Assembly: GCA_902776305.1 (NCBI GenBank)
Contig: CACYPS010000024.1
Span: 1-42,234 of the forward strand
Direction: 5' to 3'
Source: an uncultured Lachnospiraceae bacterium
GTDB lineage: Bacteria > Bacillota > Clostridia > Lachnospirales > Lachnospiraceae
Length of the DNA stretch: 42,234 bases
Below, piece after piece: positions 17,647 through 26,588 of this stretch (the first letter of the stretch is position 1; each line of letters opens with the position of its first letter). The notes under the pieces were generated by a model. It did not search any database. It saw only the letters and a program-made list of their open reading frames with translations, and was not told the DNA's origin. The position numbers and the translations under genes were made by a program.

Positions 17647-17680
17647 AAAAGCCACTGATACAATATCTGTACAGTGGCTT
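17647..17680 (-). terminator. hairpin terminator or attenuator before the ATPase gene
   Basis: AAGCCACTG and CAGTGGCTT form a 9-bp stem; on the minus strand it is followed by TTTTGTTTA. It lies between the 63-residue gene and the ATPase start, about 80 bp upstream of the latter, so it either ends the small gene's transcript or attenuates the ATPase-HNH genes. A second small hairpin ACCGTAAATACGGT lies just after the small gene's stop. Confidence 0.7.
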
Positions 17681-17781
17681 AGATTCCTTGACTACTATGA
17701 TTACGCATACAGAACTATGCATAGACCTGCTATCTTGATTTTACTGATATCAGCCTTATACATAGCACACCGTATTTACGG

Positions 17782-17973
17782 TTAATGCTTTGGAACAATT
17801 AACTTCTTAGGCAGTATCGGACTGCTGTTATATGGCTTACTATCTTTATTTCTCACACAGGCATCCATCACTGTATAGTATTCTATAGTCTCGAAGGAGG
17901 ATTTAACACGTCTGTCCCTTAATACGTCAACCGCAAATGAATCCGGCTGAGCCTGCGTGATGATATCTGCCAT
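17782..17973 (-). CDS. 63-residue protein of unknown function in the ATPase-HNH locus
   Basis: No family is recognised. It is a soluble, charged small protein (starts MADIITQAQPDSFAVDVLRD, ends in a Pro/Lys-rich tail, LPKKLIVPKH). AAAGGAG at 7 bp spacing is near-ideal. A consensus promoter lies 55 bp upstream and a terminator-like hairpin follows, so it looks strongly and partly independently expressed. Its position between metallopeptidase and ATPase suggests a regulator, substrate or antitoxin-like partner; this is inference. Confidence 0.7.
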   Translation of the reverse strand: MADIITQAQPDSFAVDVLRDRRVKSSFETIEYYTVMDACVRNKDSKPYNSSPILPKKLIVPKH

Positions 17974-18028
17974 ACCCAGCTCCTTTCTATGTAAATACTA
18001 CATGTTAATAAATTTGTGAGATACTGCT

Positions 18029-18057
18029 ATTATACCATTGCAGAAATCTTATCTCAA
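18029..18057 (-). promoter_or_regulatory. near-consensus promoter for the 63-residue gene
   Basis: The minus strand reads TTGAGA, 17 bp, TATAAT, with TG one base before the -10 (extended -10). This is the best promoter match I found in the window. Confidence 0.75.
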
Positions 18058-18205
18058 GTCTCGAACGCAAAAATACACTCAGAATAATTACTGTTTATCG
18101 TAACATGTGGCAGCTCACGATGCAAGATGAATTTTCCTGCGTTTTATCCTGTTTTTGATATGAAAGATAAGCCGTATCTTTTATCTTTACACAATAATCC
18201 GCACA

Positions 18206-21200
18206 TTACTCACAGTCTGTCAAAATATCTTCTGCCACGCCTCTAATCGCACGATAATACAATTCGGACACCATCTCTATCATATGTGTATTCGTCCACT
18301 TTCGTATGTCCTTATCATACCTGCGTTCAGGATGATTTAAAAGCTTCCGTATCTCCCTAAAGTACGGCCACATCCAACACCCGTCAGAGCCATCGGAACC
18401 TACGAATTCATCGTGAAGCCTGCCGGTATTATAATAACCCAGCCGGTAATCCTCGGACAAATACTCCAGTCTTTCAAGTGTCACGATTTCCTGATGAATT
18501 TCCACATAAAGCCTCTTAAGGAAAAATGACATATACCCAAGTCTTGACATCTCCCCTCGCAAAATCTCCAATTCCTGCAGCTGCTTCTGCTTTATATCAA
18601 AAAGACCTCTTCTGGAATCATAATGGCTTCTTTTTGTCTCCTCATCTCCTTCGGGAACGGATCTGATAATCTCATCATAGATAAGCCCGGTATAAGAACG
18701 CAGAAAGAGAAAATATTCTGTTTCATATTTGTTCAAAATGGCCTCCAAAGTCAGTCCGGGCTGGACTTTGGACAAATCTTCGTACAGCTCTCCTTCTGAC
18801 AGTCTGTTCCTTTCGTTCGTCTCCTCGATTGCATCAAAGAGCTCCTTAATGTCTTTCTCTCCGGAATCTTTCCCGTCCCTGTAAACCTCGTCAAAGAAAT
18901 CAGTATTCTCTCTGTTATCATCGAAATACTGATCTTTATAGTATACAATGCGTCTTCTGAAGCTTCTGCACCACTCAGACAATGACTTCCTGACTATTTC
19001 TCCTGTCTCTTCATCCTCGGCATCCTGTATCATGTCGTCGAAGCTTCTGCATCTGTCGCTAATGGCTTCAAGCGATTTATCTGACATCAGGACAAAATCA
19101 TTATAAAGCCGCTCCATCAGTCCCCACCAGTAACGCCTTTTGTCCGCCCTGCGTTCAAGGTGCTTCGCCGACCGGCTGAATTCTGCATACATAACAAGAC
19201 AAAATCTCCGGATGTAAGTGTGCGCTGTCCTTGCATCGGAAGGAGCATACTCCGAGAGAAAGCTGAAGTACCCGAACGGAGTCATTTCAACAAGATTATA
19301 CATGAACAAGTCAGAGCAAACTTCGGAATAGATGGTAGACGCCTGCTTCATAATTTCCGTAGCTTCCATGCGGGTCTTTGTAATATGCGGAGAAATGAAG
19401 GCTTCCAGTGTGGATGGTGCTATGATACTGTAACTGTCTCCACGTGTCAGATACATGAACACCTTACCGATTTCCGCGACAAGCGCTTTATTTTCACCAT
19501 CCTTCTCCAGTTTTTCGGCATTTGCACTCAGCTGTTCGCTCAGAACTATAAAGAAACGATCTACCAGTCTATAGCGTGGAAGTATTTGGTTGAAATCATC
19601 ACCAAAACTGCGGTTGGCAAGCAGCGACTCATAAATCTGTTTAGCTGATACATCGACAAAGCCTGCTTTGTCTGCCGGATTTTTATCTTCCTGTACTTGC
19701 AGATACACTTCTAATGCAGCGATAGCATCCCTCATATATGTTTGAACACTTTGTTCGTATTCTTTAGCATAAATCGAAGAATTTCTTCGCTTATATGCCG
19801 GCTCCCACCTGTTAACAAGTGCCTTTCTCAAGACTCTTACTCTTTTTAGTGCTTCATCTCTTTCTTCGATATTCTTTTCATCGCGAAGACTTATACACTG
19901 ACGTATGAATCTGTCAACGTCATTTATCTGCCGTATGACCTCCGTAAACTTATCATATTCGTTCTTAATATAGTCGAGAACATTACCATAGCTGAAATCT
20001 TTTATCATCCTCATGGCATTGCGGTCATCATTAATAATCTTGCTGTAGGTATAAAAGAGGCTGTCACATATGAGTTGAGTAATGCCGATCGACTCTCTGA
20101 GTTCAGGAATATTCGCATGCAGATTATCTATAACACTCATTGTAATCTGATCACATATCAGATACGTGAGATAATCAACAATAATTCCATTTCTTTCAGC
20201 CCGTCCTCTATAGCGAAGGTTATGAGCCACTTCATGAAAAAGGATTCCTACCGTCCCGCCAAAATTTGTCAAATCGCTGAAATTGGAACACCACACCACC
20301 ATCAGCTTCTCGTTCGGAAATGTCGGTTTTGCTTCCTTGAACAGAACTTTGGTTCTTAAAGATTCATCCTGATTTCCGGGAATCACGAAGGGCGTATACT
20401 GCTGCCTCAAACCGAATATCTCTTCGCAAAGAGCCGTCCCCTCATACCATTTGAAAAGCGAATTCAGAAGTTCACCGTATCCTACCAGTACTTTCTCCAT
20501 GCTGACTGTTGACTCAAGGTTATAGTTCGGCGTCTGTAGCGACTGAAGATTGTTATCTCGAATCAGCTTCGAGAAGACATTTAGCGACTCGACTGCCTCC
20601 GCAAGTGCATGCTCCATTATAGGAATAAAGTTACGATTCTTCTTTTCTTCAAGCACCTTATAACAATCCTGCATTCCATCCAGCACCATATTAATCTGGC
20701 TAATCAGAATAGAGCAATATATCCGTGTATCCGATAGCCCGTTAATTGAACCGCACAGGTTTAGCATTTGCCTGAGGAGATTCAGTTGATAAAGCATGTT
20801 TCGCCGATTCGTATCAAGTAGCATGACCTGTGTAAAAACTTCATCCAGTCTCCTTTTGACCCGGCTGAGCGCTCTTTCATTAATTTCCGCTATAAGCGGA
20901 CATGTTATCGTCTCTTCTCTGAGTCGAATTTCGGTCTGACTGGATTCTGAGTCCTTAGCGAAGATATCCATATTATCGCACTTGAATACATATCTCTCAT
21001 TGACGTATGTCACATACCCCTTTTGGGCGATATACTCTATCAGTTCTTCACAGATATCAAACTCCTCTCCCAGTTCTGCCCTCATCGCCCGTTGTTCTTC
21101 ATCAGATCTATTTGATTTTTCTGAGCCCCTGCTTCCGAGCTTATAATCGTAAAGCGTCTTCGAGACATATCTGAAAGCGTTCTCTGTCAAAGTGACGGAA

Positions 21201-22270
21201 AAATCGTACCTGCCGTTCAGCCGGGCATATTTATGGCTGCTGTTGTCTTTGGCTGCATTTGCCCAATACCTGTTGCTGAAAGTCATCCTTAGTACAAATC
21301 GCCCGTCTACTTTAAAATCGCCGTCATATTGTTCAAAAAACGTCTTTCTCTCCGGCATTTCCGGAACTTCGGTTTTTCCCTGACTTATAGACGTTACATG
21401 CCTGGCAGAGTCATTACACCCAAACCACTTTTTGTTACAGCTAAGGAGCGTATATGTCTTAAAAAAGACATACCGCATTCCCTGCTTTCCCCCGGTGGCA
21501 CTTTTCGGGTAATAACACCCCCGTTCTCTGAACAGAGTTGCAAGAATAAAAGCAGTCTCGGGACGATTACTGCCAACAGCCACTGTAAAATCACCGGCTG
21601 ATATGGAACGGTATACTCTGCAGATGAAAGGATCTCTTCGATAATGCTCTCTCGCATAGCCTTCTATAATCCTGTGTATATCCTCATAGAACTGATTGAT
21701 TATGCCCCTGGTCACCGAATTTGGCAAGTAGTCGCCACTCTCTTCGTCTTCATGTACAGGCTCAATCCTTGCCATGATTTCCGGCATGATATAAATCTGA
21801 ACCAAACTCAGATAGGGGTACTGGTTCTGCATTGCAAACGGATTCCCATATGGTGCCGCTTTTCCGTCAGCCTCTCCATCTACAGCTTTGACAGATATCT
21901 CATGTTCATGTTTCTCTATGTCCTCTGCCAGACAATAAATCGGTATGCTCTGCATAGCGACCTCATACTTTGACAATCTGTTATCAGACGAGGTATTGAT
22001 ATCCATGAATTTATTGATGTCTTCTTCTATTTGTATCTTTTTCGGTACGAGTGCATCAAAATAATCCATTGCAAGATAGGGTGCTTCTTCTGATGTTTCA
22101 TCATCTGTCAAAGCATCTCCTAACGTATCCGGCAAATACATATCATATACGTCAGCCCCTTCTGCTGACTCCGGTATATAATCATCCTGTGCATCGGCAA
22201 TTTCCGTTTTTACCGAAGTATGGACAGCTTTTCTCAGTAATTTAATCAGATAAAATTCCGGTTCGCGCAT
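18206..22270 (-). CDS. giant putative zinc metallopeptidase (HEVAH), 1354 residues
   Basis: I recognise no named family. A zincin motif HEVAH lies at H679-H683, in ILFHEVAHNLRYRGRAERNG. A plausible third-ligand segment SEVCSDLF (E983, D987) is about 300 residues downstream, reminiscent of ExxxD in other predicted peptidases. N-terminal residues 1-480 are mixed and acidic; the remainder is mostly helical and charged with likely coiled coils (810-890, 1130-1260). No signal peptide or membrane segment is evident, so it is cytoplasmic. The start at 22270 follows AAAAGGT; the longer frame to 22435 has no ribosome site and runs into the promoter. It is the first gene of the ATPase-HNH locus, and its promoter contains a G7 tract. 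Proteolytic activity is inferred from motif only. Confidence 0.75.
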   Translation of the reverse strand: MREPEFYLIKLLRKAVHTSVKTEIADAQDDYIPESAEGADVYDMYLPDTLGDALTDDETSEEAPYLAMDYFDALVPKKIQIEEDINKFMDINTSSDNRLSKYEVAMQSIPIYCLAEDIEKHEHEISVKAVDGEADGKAAPYGNPFAMQNQYPYLSLVQIYIMPEIMARIEPVHEDEESGDYLPNSVTRGIINQFYEDIHRIIEGYAREHYRRDPFICRVYRSISAGDFTVAVGSNRPETAFILATLFRERGCYYPKSATGGKQGMRYVFFKTYTLLSCNKKWFGCNDSARHVTSISQGKTEVPEMPERKTFFEQYDGDFKVDGRFVLRMTFSNRYWANAAKDNSSHKYARLNGRYDFSVTLTENAFRYVSKTLYDYKLGSRGSEKSNRSDEEQRAMRAELGEEFDICEELIEYIAQKGYVTYVNERYVFKCDNMDIFAKDSESSQTEIRLREETITCPLIAEINERALSRVKRRLDEVFTQVMLLDTNRRNMLYQLNLLRQMLNLCGSINGLSDTRIYCSILISQINMVLDGMQDCYKVLEEKKNRNFIPIMEHALAEAVESLNVFSKLIRDNNLQSLQTPNYNLESTVSMEKVLVGYGELLNSLFKWYEGTALCEEIFGLRQQYTPFVIPGNQDESLRTKVLFKEAKPTFPNEKLMVVWCSNFSDLTNFGGTVGILFHEVAHNLRYRGRAERNGIIVDYLTYLICDQITMSVIDNLHANIPELRESIGITQLICDSLFYTYSKIINDDRNAMRMIKDFSYGNVLDYIKNEYDKFTEVIRQINDVDRFIRQCISLRDEKNIEERDEALKRVRVLRKALVNRWEPAYKRRNSSIYAKEYEQSVQTYMRDAIAALEVYLQVQEDKNPADKAGFVDVSAKQIYESLLANRSFGDDFNQILPRYRLVDRFFIVLSEQLSANAEKLEKDGENKALVAEIGKVFMYLTRGDSYSIIAPSTLEAFISPHITKTRMEATEIMKQASTIYSEVCSDLFMYNLVEMTPFGYFSFLSEYAPSDARTAHTYIRRFCLVMYAEFSRSAKHLERRADKRRYWWGLMERLYNDFVLMSDKSLEAISDRCRSFDDMIQDAEDEETGEIVRKSLSEWCRSFRRRIVYYKDQYFDDNRENTDFFDEVYRDGKDSGEKDIKELFDAIEETNERNRLSEGELYEDLSKVQPGLTLEAILNKYETEYFLFLRSYTGLIYDEIIRSVPEGDEETKRSHYDSRRGLFDIKQKQLQELEILRGEMSRLGYMSFFLKRLYVEIHQEIVTLERLEYLSEDYRLGYYNTGRLHDEFVGSDGSDGCWMWPYFREIRKLLNHPERRYDKDIRKWTNTHMIEMVSELYYRAIRGVAEDILTDCE

Positions 22271-22393
22271 TTCAGTACCTTTTCTATTTTGCTCCAAATA
22301 TGCATACAAGTAAGAACGCCACGGCTTTTTTGGGGGTGAAGATTTGAGATTTATTTCGTCAATGACTATGAAGTATACAGAACGACTATCTGT

Positions 22394-22422
22394 ATAATAA
22401 CATACAAACACCCCCCCAACAA
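22394..22422 (-). promoter_or_regulatory. candidate phase-variable promoter with G7 spacer tract
   Basis: On the minus strand TTGTTG (-35) and TATTAT (-10) are 17 bp apart, and the spacer begins with six G that join the last G of the -35 to make a run of seven. The predicted transcript starts near 22387, about 117 nt before the metallopeptidase ATG. A second run of nine C (nine G on the transcribed strand) is at 22473-22481. Slippage in the first tract would change -35/-10 spacing. Confidence 0.5.
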
Positions 22423-22496
22423 CATAACAACACAATTCATCAAGAAGCTTTGAATTTCCTTTAAAGCCCTTTCCCCCCCCCGCCTCCTTCTTGTCT

Positions 22497-22952
22497 TCAC
22501 CCCTTCCTCCTTCTCCACCCCATCTTCACAAACACCGGCCTCAGCACCCTCTTCACTCTCCTCAGCGCGCCCACGCAGACCCTCCTCACCGGATAAACCG
22601 CGCACCAAAACCTGACGTACCTGAGATACCCGGCATCCTCCACAGAATAGTCCTTCCCCTTCCGCTTGAACCCGGTCAACACGCCGATAACCGCCTCCTC
22701 GGGCACCCGCTCCAGCGCATAAGTATTATCCCCCCGGATCAGATACCCGTCCTCCGTCACCTCAATGACCCGATGGAGCACATAAGCCTTCCCCCGGCGG
22801 TACAGCGCCACATCCATCGGCTTCAGCCTTCCGTTCGGCGGCGAAATAATCACAATATCTCTCCCCTGATGGAACAAGGGCTCCATGCTTCGACCCTTCG
22901 TCGTATACGCAATCATGCCATAGTTGGCAAGCATTTCTTCAAATGTACTCAT
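22497..22952 (-). CDS. signal peptidase I-like S24/S26 protease
   Basis: A 151-residue protein of the ER/archaeal (S26B-like) signal peptidase type. The nucleophile motif GRSMEP (S22) is present. VLHRVIEV (H60) stands where bacterial enzymes carry the Lys base, as in the Ser-His variant, and RGDNTY follows. There is no clear N-terminal membrane helix; the C terminus is highly basic with some hydrophobic residues. The start at 22952 has GGAGAGAG upstream; a GTG at 22970 would add six residues. It follows the epimerase gene by 50 bp and is probably cotranscribed. Such proteases occur in polysaccharide loci, but the substrate is unknown. Confidence 0.75.
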   Translation of the reverse strand: MSTFEEMLANYGMIAYTTKGRSMEPLFHQGRDIVIISPPNGRLKPMDVALYRRGKAYVLHRVIEVTEDGYLIRGDNTYALERVPEEAVIGVLTGFKRKGKDYSVEDAGYLRYVRFWCAVYPVRRVCVGALRRVKRVLRPVFVKMGWRRRKG

Positions 22953-23002
22953 TCTCTCTCCACACCTCACCCGTACAAAGTATTCACGTGTTCTCCGTTA
23001 CT

Positions 23003-24070
23003 TCAGCAATAATAGCTCTTATACCATTCGGCAAATGCCCTCAAGCCCTCTCTTATCCCTATCCTCGGAGTAAACCCGTAATCCCTCTCCAAGGCCGCCG
23101 AATCCGCATAGGTAATCGGCACGTCACCGGGCTGCATCCCCACAAGCTCCCTATGACCTTCAAAATCATAATCCTCCGGAAGCACACCTGCCCTGACAAG
23201 CTCCTCCTGCAATGTGGAAATGTAATCCAGCAAATTCTCCGGCTGCCCTCCGCCGATGTTATAAACCGCATATGGCGGAACCGGAAGACCATCCGTCCCG
23301 TTCTCCTTCTCCGGCGCTCCTTGCATAACCCGAATGATCCCCTCGACGATATCATCAATATACGTAAAATCCCTCTTCATATCGCCGTAATTAAAGATTT
23401 TGATCGACTGTCCCGCCGTAAGCCGCTTCGTCGCGGAAAAATAAAACATATCCGGTCTGCCTGCCGGTCCGTACACCGTAAAGAAGCGCAGTCCGGTAGA
23501 GGGAATATTGTAGAGCTTACTGTATGCATGAGCCAGAAGCTCATTGCTTTTCTTCGTTGCAGCATAGAGAGACACCGGATTATCGACCTTATCATCCGTA
23601 CTGAACGGCACCTTCTTGTTGCCTCCGTAGACGGAAGACGAGGATGCATAGACCAGGTGCTTCACCGGATAGTGCCGGCACGCTTCGAGAATGTTATAAA
23701 ACCCGATGATATTTGATTCTATGTAAACATCCGGATGATCGATGCTGTATTGGACGCCTGCCTGAGCCGCGAGGTTTACAACAATATCAAAATGATACCG
23801 TTCAAAAAGTTCATCGACAAGAGCCTTCTCCCCTATACTCCCTTTTACAAATACATGCTTTACAGAAGAGGCCTCTGCCGCTTTATCTATCTGCTCCAGT
23901 CTCCACTCTTTCAGCCCAACCTCATAATAATCATTCATATTATCCAATGAGATAATTGTCCCGGAACTCATATCGTCAAGAAGACGCATAACAAGATTCG
24001 CACCTATAAAACCGGGAGAACCGGTGACCAGGATTGTGCTGCCGTTTAATTCTATATGGTGTTTTGTCAT
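23003..24070 (-). CDS. UDP-glucuronate 4-epimerase-like NAD-dependent epimerase
   Basis: Extended SDR with the Rossmann motif TGSPGFIG (16-23), [11 protein letters not shown]-type segment near 100-110, SSSSVYG (143-149) and catalytic Y169/K173 (YAATK). The combination AQAGVQYS plus GRPDMFYF is characteristic of the UDP-glucuronate to UDP-galacturonate epimerases (LpsL/Cap1J/GAE type). It is transcribed divergently from the UDP-glucose dehydrogenase gene, which would supply its substrate UDP-GlcA. This pairing supports the assignment. The product UDP-GalA would feed the surface polysaccharide. The ribosome site is weak. Confidence 0.88.
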   Translation of the reverse strand: MTKHHIELNGSTILVTGSPGFIGANLVMRLLDDMSSGTIISLDNMNDYYEVGLKEWRLEQIDKAAEASSVKHVFVKGSIGEKALVDELFERYHFDIVVNLAAQAGVQYSIDHPDVYIESNIIGFYNILEACRHYPVKHLVYASSSSVYGGNKKVPFSTDDKVDNPVSLYAATKKSNELLAHAYSKLYNIPSTGLRFFTVYGPAGRPDMFYFSATKRLTAGQSIKIFNYGDMKRDFTYIDDIVEGIIRVMQGAPEKENGTDGLPVPPYAVYNIGGGQPENLLDYISTLQEELVRAGVLPEDYDFEGHRELVGMQPGDVPITYADSAALERDYGFTPRIGIREGLRAFAEWYKSYYC

Positions 24071-24118
24071 TTCTTTAATTACTCACGCTTTCCTTGCCTT
24101 CGCTCCTCATTATATGCT

Positions 24119-24173
24119 ACGATAAAACGCGAATCAATTATCGTAATCAGTTATTTATGTTGTTTAAAACAAC
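24119..24173. promoter_or_regulatory. inverted repeats in the divergent epimerase/dehydrogenase intergenic region
   Basis: ACGATAA (24119) and TTATCGT (24138) form one inverted pair. GTTGTTTAAAACAAC (24159-24173) is a perfect 7-1-7 palindrome. Both lie between the two divergent starts and could be operators. The second is 23 bp upstream of the dehydrogenase ATG. Confidence 0.4.
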
Positions 24174-24196
24174 ACTCAGGAGAATACCATCGCCTC

Positions 24197-25558
24197 ATGA
24201 AAAAACTTTCCCTGCCGCTCCTCGCGCGTACTGTCGCGGCCCGGCGCAAAGCCCTCAATCCCACACAGGCGCAACTTGCCAAATCTGTCGGCATTAATCG
24301 CTCCTACAAAATCGCTGTTGCCGGAATCGGCTATGTAGGTCTGTCCCTCGCAGTCCTGCTCGCACAGCACAACGAAGTAACTGCAGTAGATATTGTCCCG
24401 GAAAAAGTAGAAAAGCTAAACAGATTCATTTCGCCCATACAGGACGAATACATTGAAAGATACTTAAGGGAAGCAAAAAAAGGTACTCGAACACTAAACC
24501 TGGCCGCAACGATGGACGCCGCTTCAGCCTATACCAATGCAGACTTCATCGTCATAGCGGCTCCGACCAGCTACGACCCGGAGACCAACTATTTCGATTG
24601 CTCAGCAGTAGAAACCGTCATTCAGCTTGTACTGGATACAACCGCGGCACGCCGAATTAAGCCGACCATCGTAATAAAATCAACAATCCCGGTAGGCTAC
24701 ACTCAAAGTGTTCGTCAGAAATTCAACGCCGACAACATTATCTTCTCGCCCGAATTTCTGAGAGAATCCAAGGCCCTCTACGATAACCTGTATCCGAGCC
24801 GAATCATTGTCGGATGTGAAGAAGGGACGGAGGAGGCCGCGCATACATTTGGCGCACTGTTGCGCCGCGGCGCACTCAAGGATCCCATCGAGACCCTTTT
24901 CATGGGCTGCACGGAAGCGGAGGCAACAAAACTATTCGTCAACACCTATCTGGCGCTTAGGGTTTCCTACTTCAACGAGCTCGACACGTATGCGGAAATA
25001 AAAGGATTAAAAACTGCTTCTATAATTAAGGGCGTATGCCTCGACCCCCGTGTTGGCGATTACTACAACAACCCGTCCTTCGGATACGGCGGTTATTGTC
25101 TTCCGAAAGACACAAAACAGCTTCTGGCTAACTACCAAGATGTTCCTGAAAACTTAATTCAAGCAATCGTAGAATCAAACCGAACGCGAAAAGATTTCAT
25201 TGCTGATCGCGTACTGCAGATTGCAGGAGGTTATTCATACTCCAACGGACAGTATAACCCGATGTATGAAAAGGAAATTATTGTAGGAGTATACCGTCTG
25301 ACTATGAAATCCAACTCAGATAATTTCCGCCAGTCCTCTATTCAAGGCGTCATGAAGCGAATAAAAGGGAAAGGCGCAAAAGTCATCATCTATGAGCCAA
25401 CCTTAAAAAACGGCTCCACTTTCTTCGGAAGTCTGGTCGTAAATAATCTTGAGAAATTCAAAAAAATGAGCGGCTGCATCATAGCCAATCGCTATGACCC
25501 TATACTTGACGATGTGAAAGAAAAAGTGTACACGAGAGATTTGTTCCGAAGAGACTGA
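24197..25558 (+). CDS. ugd: UDP-glucose 6-dehydrogenase with XRE-like N-terminal remnant
   Basis: This enzyme oxidises UDP-glucose to UDP-glucuronate using two NAD+. The Rossmann motif GIGYVG is at 43-48, the catalytic cysteine is C301 in [10 protein letters not shown], and the [19 protein letters not shown] segment is present. The first 36 residues ([20 protein letters not shown]) match helices 1-3 of a Cro/CI-type HTH. They join the dehydrogenase abruptly at YKIAVAG, so the DNA-binding domain is incomplete. Ordinary family members begin at the Rossmann strand, as does the paralogue at 25696. The ATG at 24197 lacks a close ribosome site (AGGAG is 14 bp away), and no other in-frame start is available nearby. 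It is divergent from the epimerase. Confidence 0.9.
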   Translation: MKKLSLPLLARTVAARRKALNPTQAQLAKSVGINRSYKIAVAGIGYVGLSLAVLLAQHNEVTAVDIVPEKVEKLNRFISPIQDEYIERYLREAKKGTRTLNLAATMDAASAYTNADFIVIAAPTSYDPETNYFDCSAVETVIQLVLDTTAARRIKPTIVIKSTIPVGYTQSVRQKFNADNIIFSPEFLRESKALYDNLYPSRIIVGCEEGTEEAAHTFGALLRRGALKDPIETLFMGCTEAEATKLFVNTYLALRVSYFNELDTYAEIKGLKTASIIKGVCLDPRVGDYYNNPSFGYGGYCLPKDTKQLLANYQDVPENLIQAIVESNRTRKDFIADRVLQIAGGYSYSNGQYNPMYEKEIIVGVYRLTMKSNSDNFRQSSIQGVMKRIKGKGAKVIIYEPTLKNGSTFFGSLVVNNLEKFKKMSGCIIANRYDPILDDVKEKVYTRDLFRRD

Positions 25559-25695
25559 CTTCTGACTACAGAATATGCAAACGGAATCGCCTAAAGAAAA
25601 TGTCAGCAATACGAGAATCATATCCGGTGATTATTCGCCATCAACCGGATCCTCTTCGAAAACATATTATAATTAAAATTACAAAGGAGACCCTT

Positions 25696-25962
25696 ATGAA
25701 AATCACCGTAGCAGGCGTAGGTTATGTCGGCCTCTCTCTGGCTGTTCTCCTCGCCCAGAACCATGAAGTAACTGCGATTACAACTACCCCGGCCAAAGCT
25801 GACAAACTCAACAAATTCATAAGCCCTATTCAGGATGAAGAAATTGAGCGTTTTTTCAGAGAAGTAAATGCCGGCGAACGCACTCTTCATCTCCACACCA
25901 CCGTTGATAAAGAAGCTGCCTACAGTTCTGCTGATCTTGTTATCATCGCAATGAATGTTTAA
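25696..25962 (+). pseudogene. truncated second UDP-glucose dehydrogenase (N-terminal fragment)
   Basis: It begins with AAAGGAG and ATG and reads [20 protein letters not shown], clearly paralogous to the complete dehydrogenase just upstream, without the HTH extension. Homology continues to SSADLVIIA and then stops at about 25950, where the frame enters recombinase-derived sequence and terminates (MNV). Most of the enzyme, including the catalytic Cys, is gone. The NAD ribose-binding acidic residue after the second strand also appears lost (AITTTP instead of AVDIVP). This was a tandem duplicate broken by a mobile element. Confidence 0.88.
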
Positions 25963-26029
25963 ATGAAATATAGTCCTCAGCCTCATTGCGATACTGTTCT
26001 GGAAATGCAAAATCAGTTTTGATCTTCAT
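25943..26029 (-). pseudogene. N-terminal fragment of a second tyrosine recombinase
   Basis: An ATG at 26029, with GGAGG upstream inside the previous gene, opens MKIKTDFAFPEQYRNEAEDY and then ISFKHS before it hits the junction with the truncated dehydrogenase. The sequence looks like the start of a SAM-like core-binding domain. It overlaps the end of the preceding recombinase by 17 bp, a pattern seen in elements with two or three consecutive recombinase genes. Confidence 0.6.
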
Positions 26030-26588
26030 CTGGCACCTCCAAAGCGAATTGCTTTAATGTATTAATATCAATGTTAAGATAGATTTTGGTTGTATTGAGA
26101 TTTGTATGACCGAGAACATCTTTGATTACATACATCGGAGTATTATTGCTCAGAAGATTGCTTGCAAGGGAGTGTCTTAAGGCATGTGGTCCGTGTTTGC
26201 GTTTCGAAATATCCAGACCAGCTTTTTTGAAGTACTTTGAGACGATGGAATGCATCTGGCTGGAAGAAATCATGCCATAATCATTTTTTAAGCCGACAAA
26301 CAACAGTGGTGAACTACAGTCTGGTCTTGAACTTCTTAAATAATCGATAAGCGCAAACTTGATATTTTCTAATAGAGGCAGTTGATTGAAAACGCCTGTT
26401 TTGAACTGTTTGAATTCGATAGTATCACGTTCCCAATGTATGTCTGTCAGATTTAATCTGCAGATATCGCCAGATCGTATTCCCAGTTCAGCTGCCAGCA
26501 AAACGATAAGGAAATCTCTTTTGCCTGATGCTGTTCTATTATCAACAGTTGAAATAAGTTTTTGTACTTCGTTTTCAGAATACCGCTG
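26013..26588 (-). pseudogene. tyrosine recombinase, C-terminal catalytic domain only
   Basis: About 190 residues of a phage-integrase catalytic domain. Catalytic Arg is in GIRSGD, the HxxR box reads HALRH, the second His is in GHTN, and the nucleophile Tyr is in TTKIYLN. The reading starts within sequence (YSENEVQKLI and following) that joins the GH3 fragment at about 26580, so the core-binding domain is missing. A TTG inside could start a 162-residue protein, but that lacks an identified ribosome site. It is followed by the overlapping second recombinase fragment. Confidence 0.8.

Noticed and set aside
22209-22220. TTTACCGAAGTA inside the metallopeptidase gene as another repeat copy
   Set aside because: Single half-site with no inverse partner at the expected spacing, and fully coding; probably chance.
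22473-22481. C9 tract as a coding phase switch in the signal peptidase gene
   Set aside because: It lies after the stop codon at 22497 on the minus strand, so it cannot shift that frame.
25618-26010. Minus-strand 130-residue frame over the truncated dehydrogenase
   Set aside because: Antisense shadow of the dehydrogenase fragment; the real minus-strand content there is the 28-codon recombinase start in another frame.
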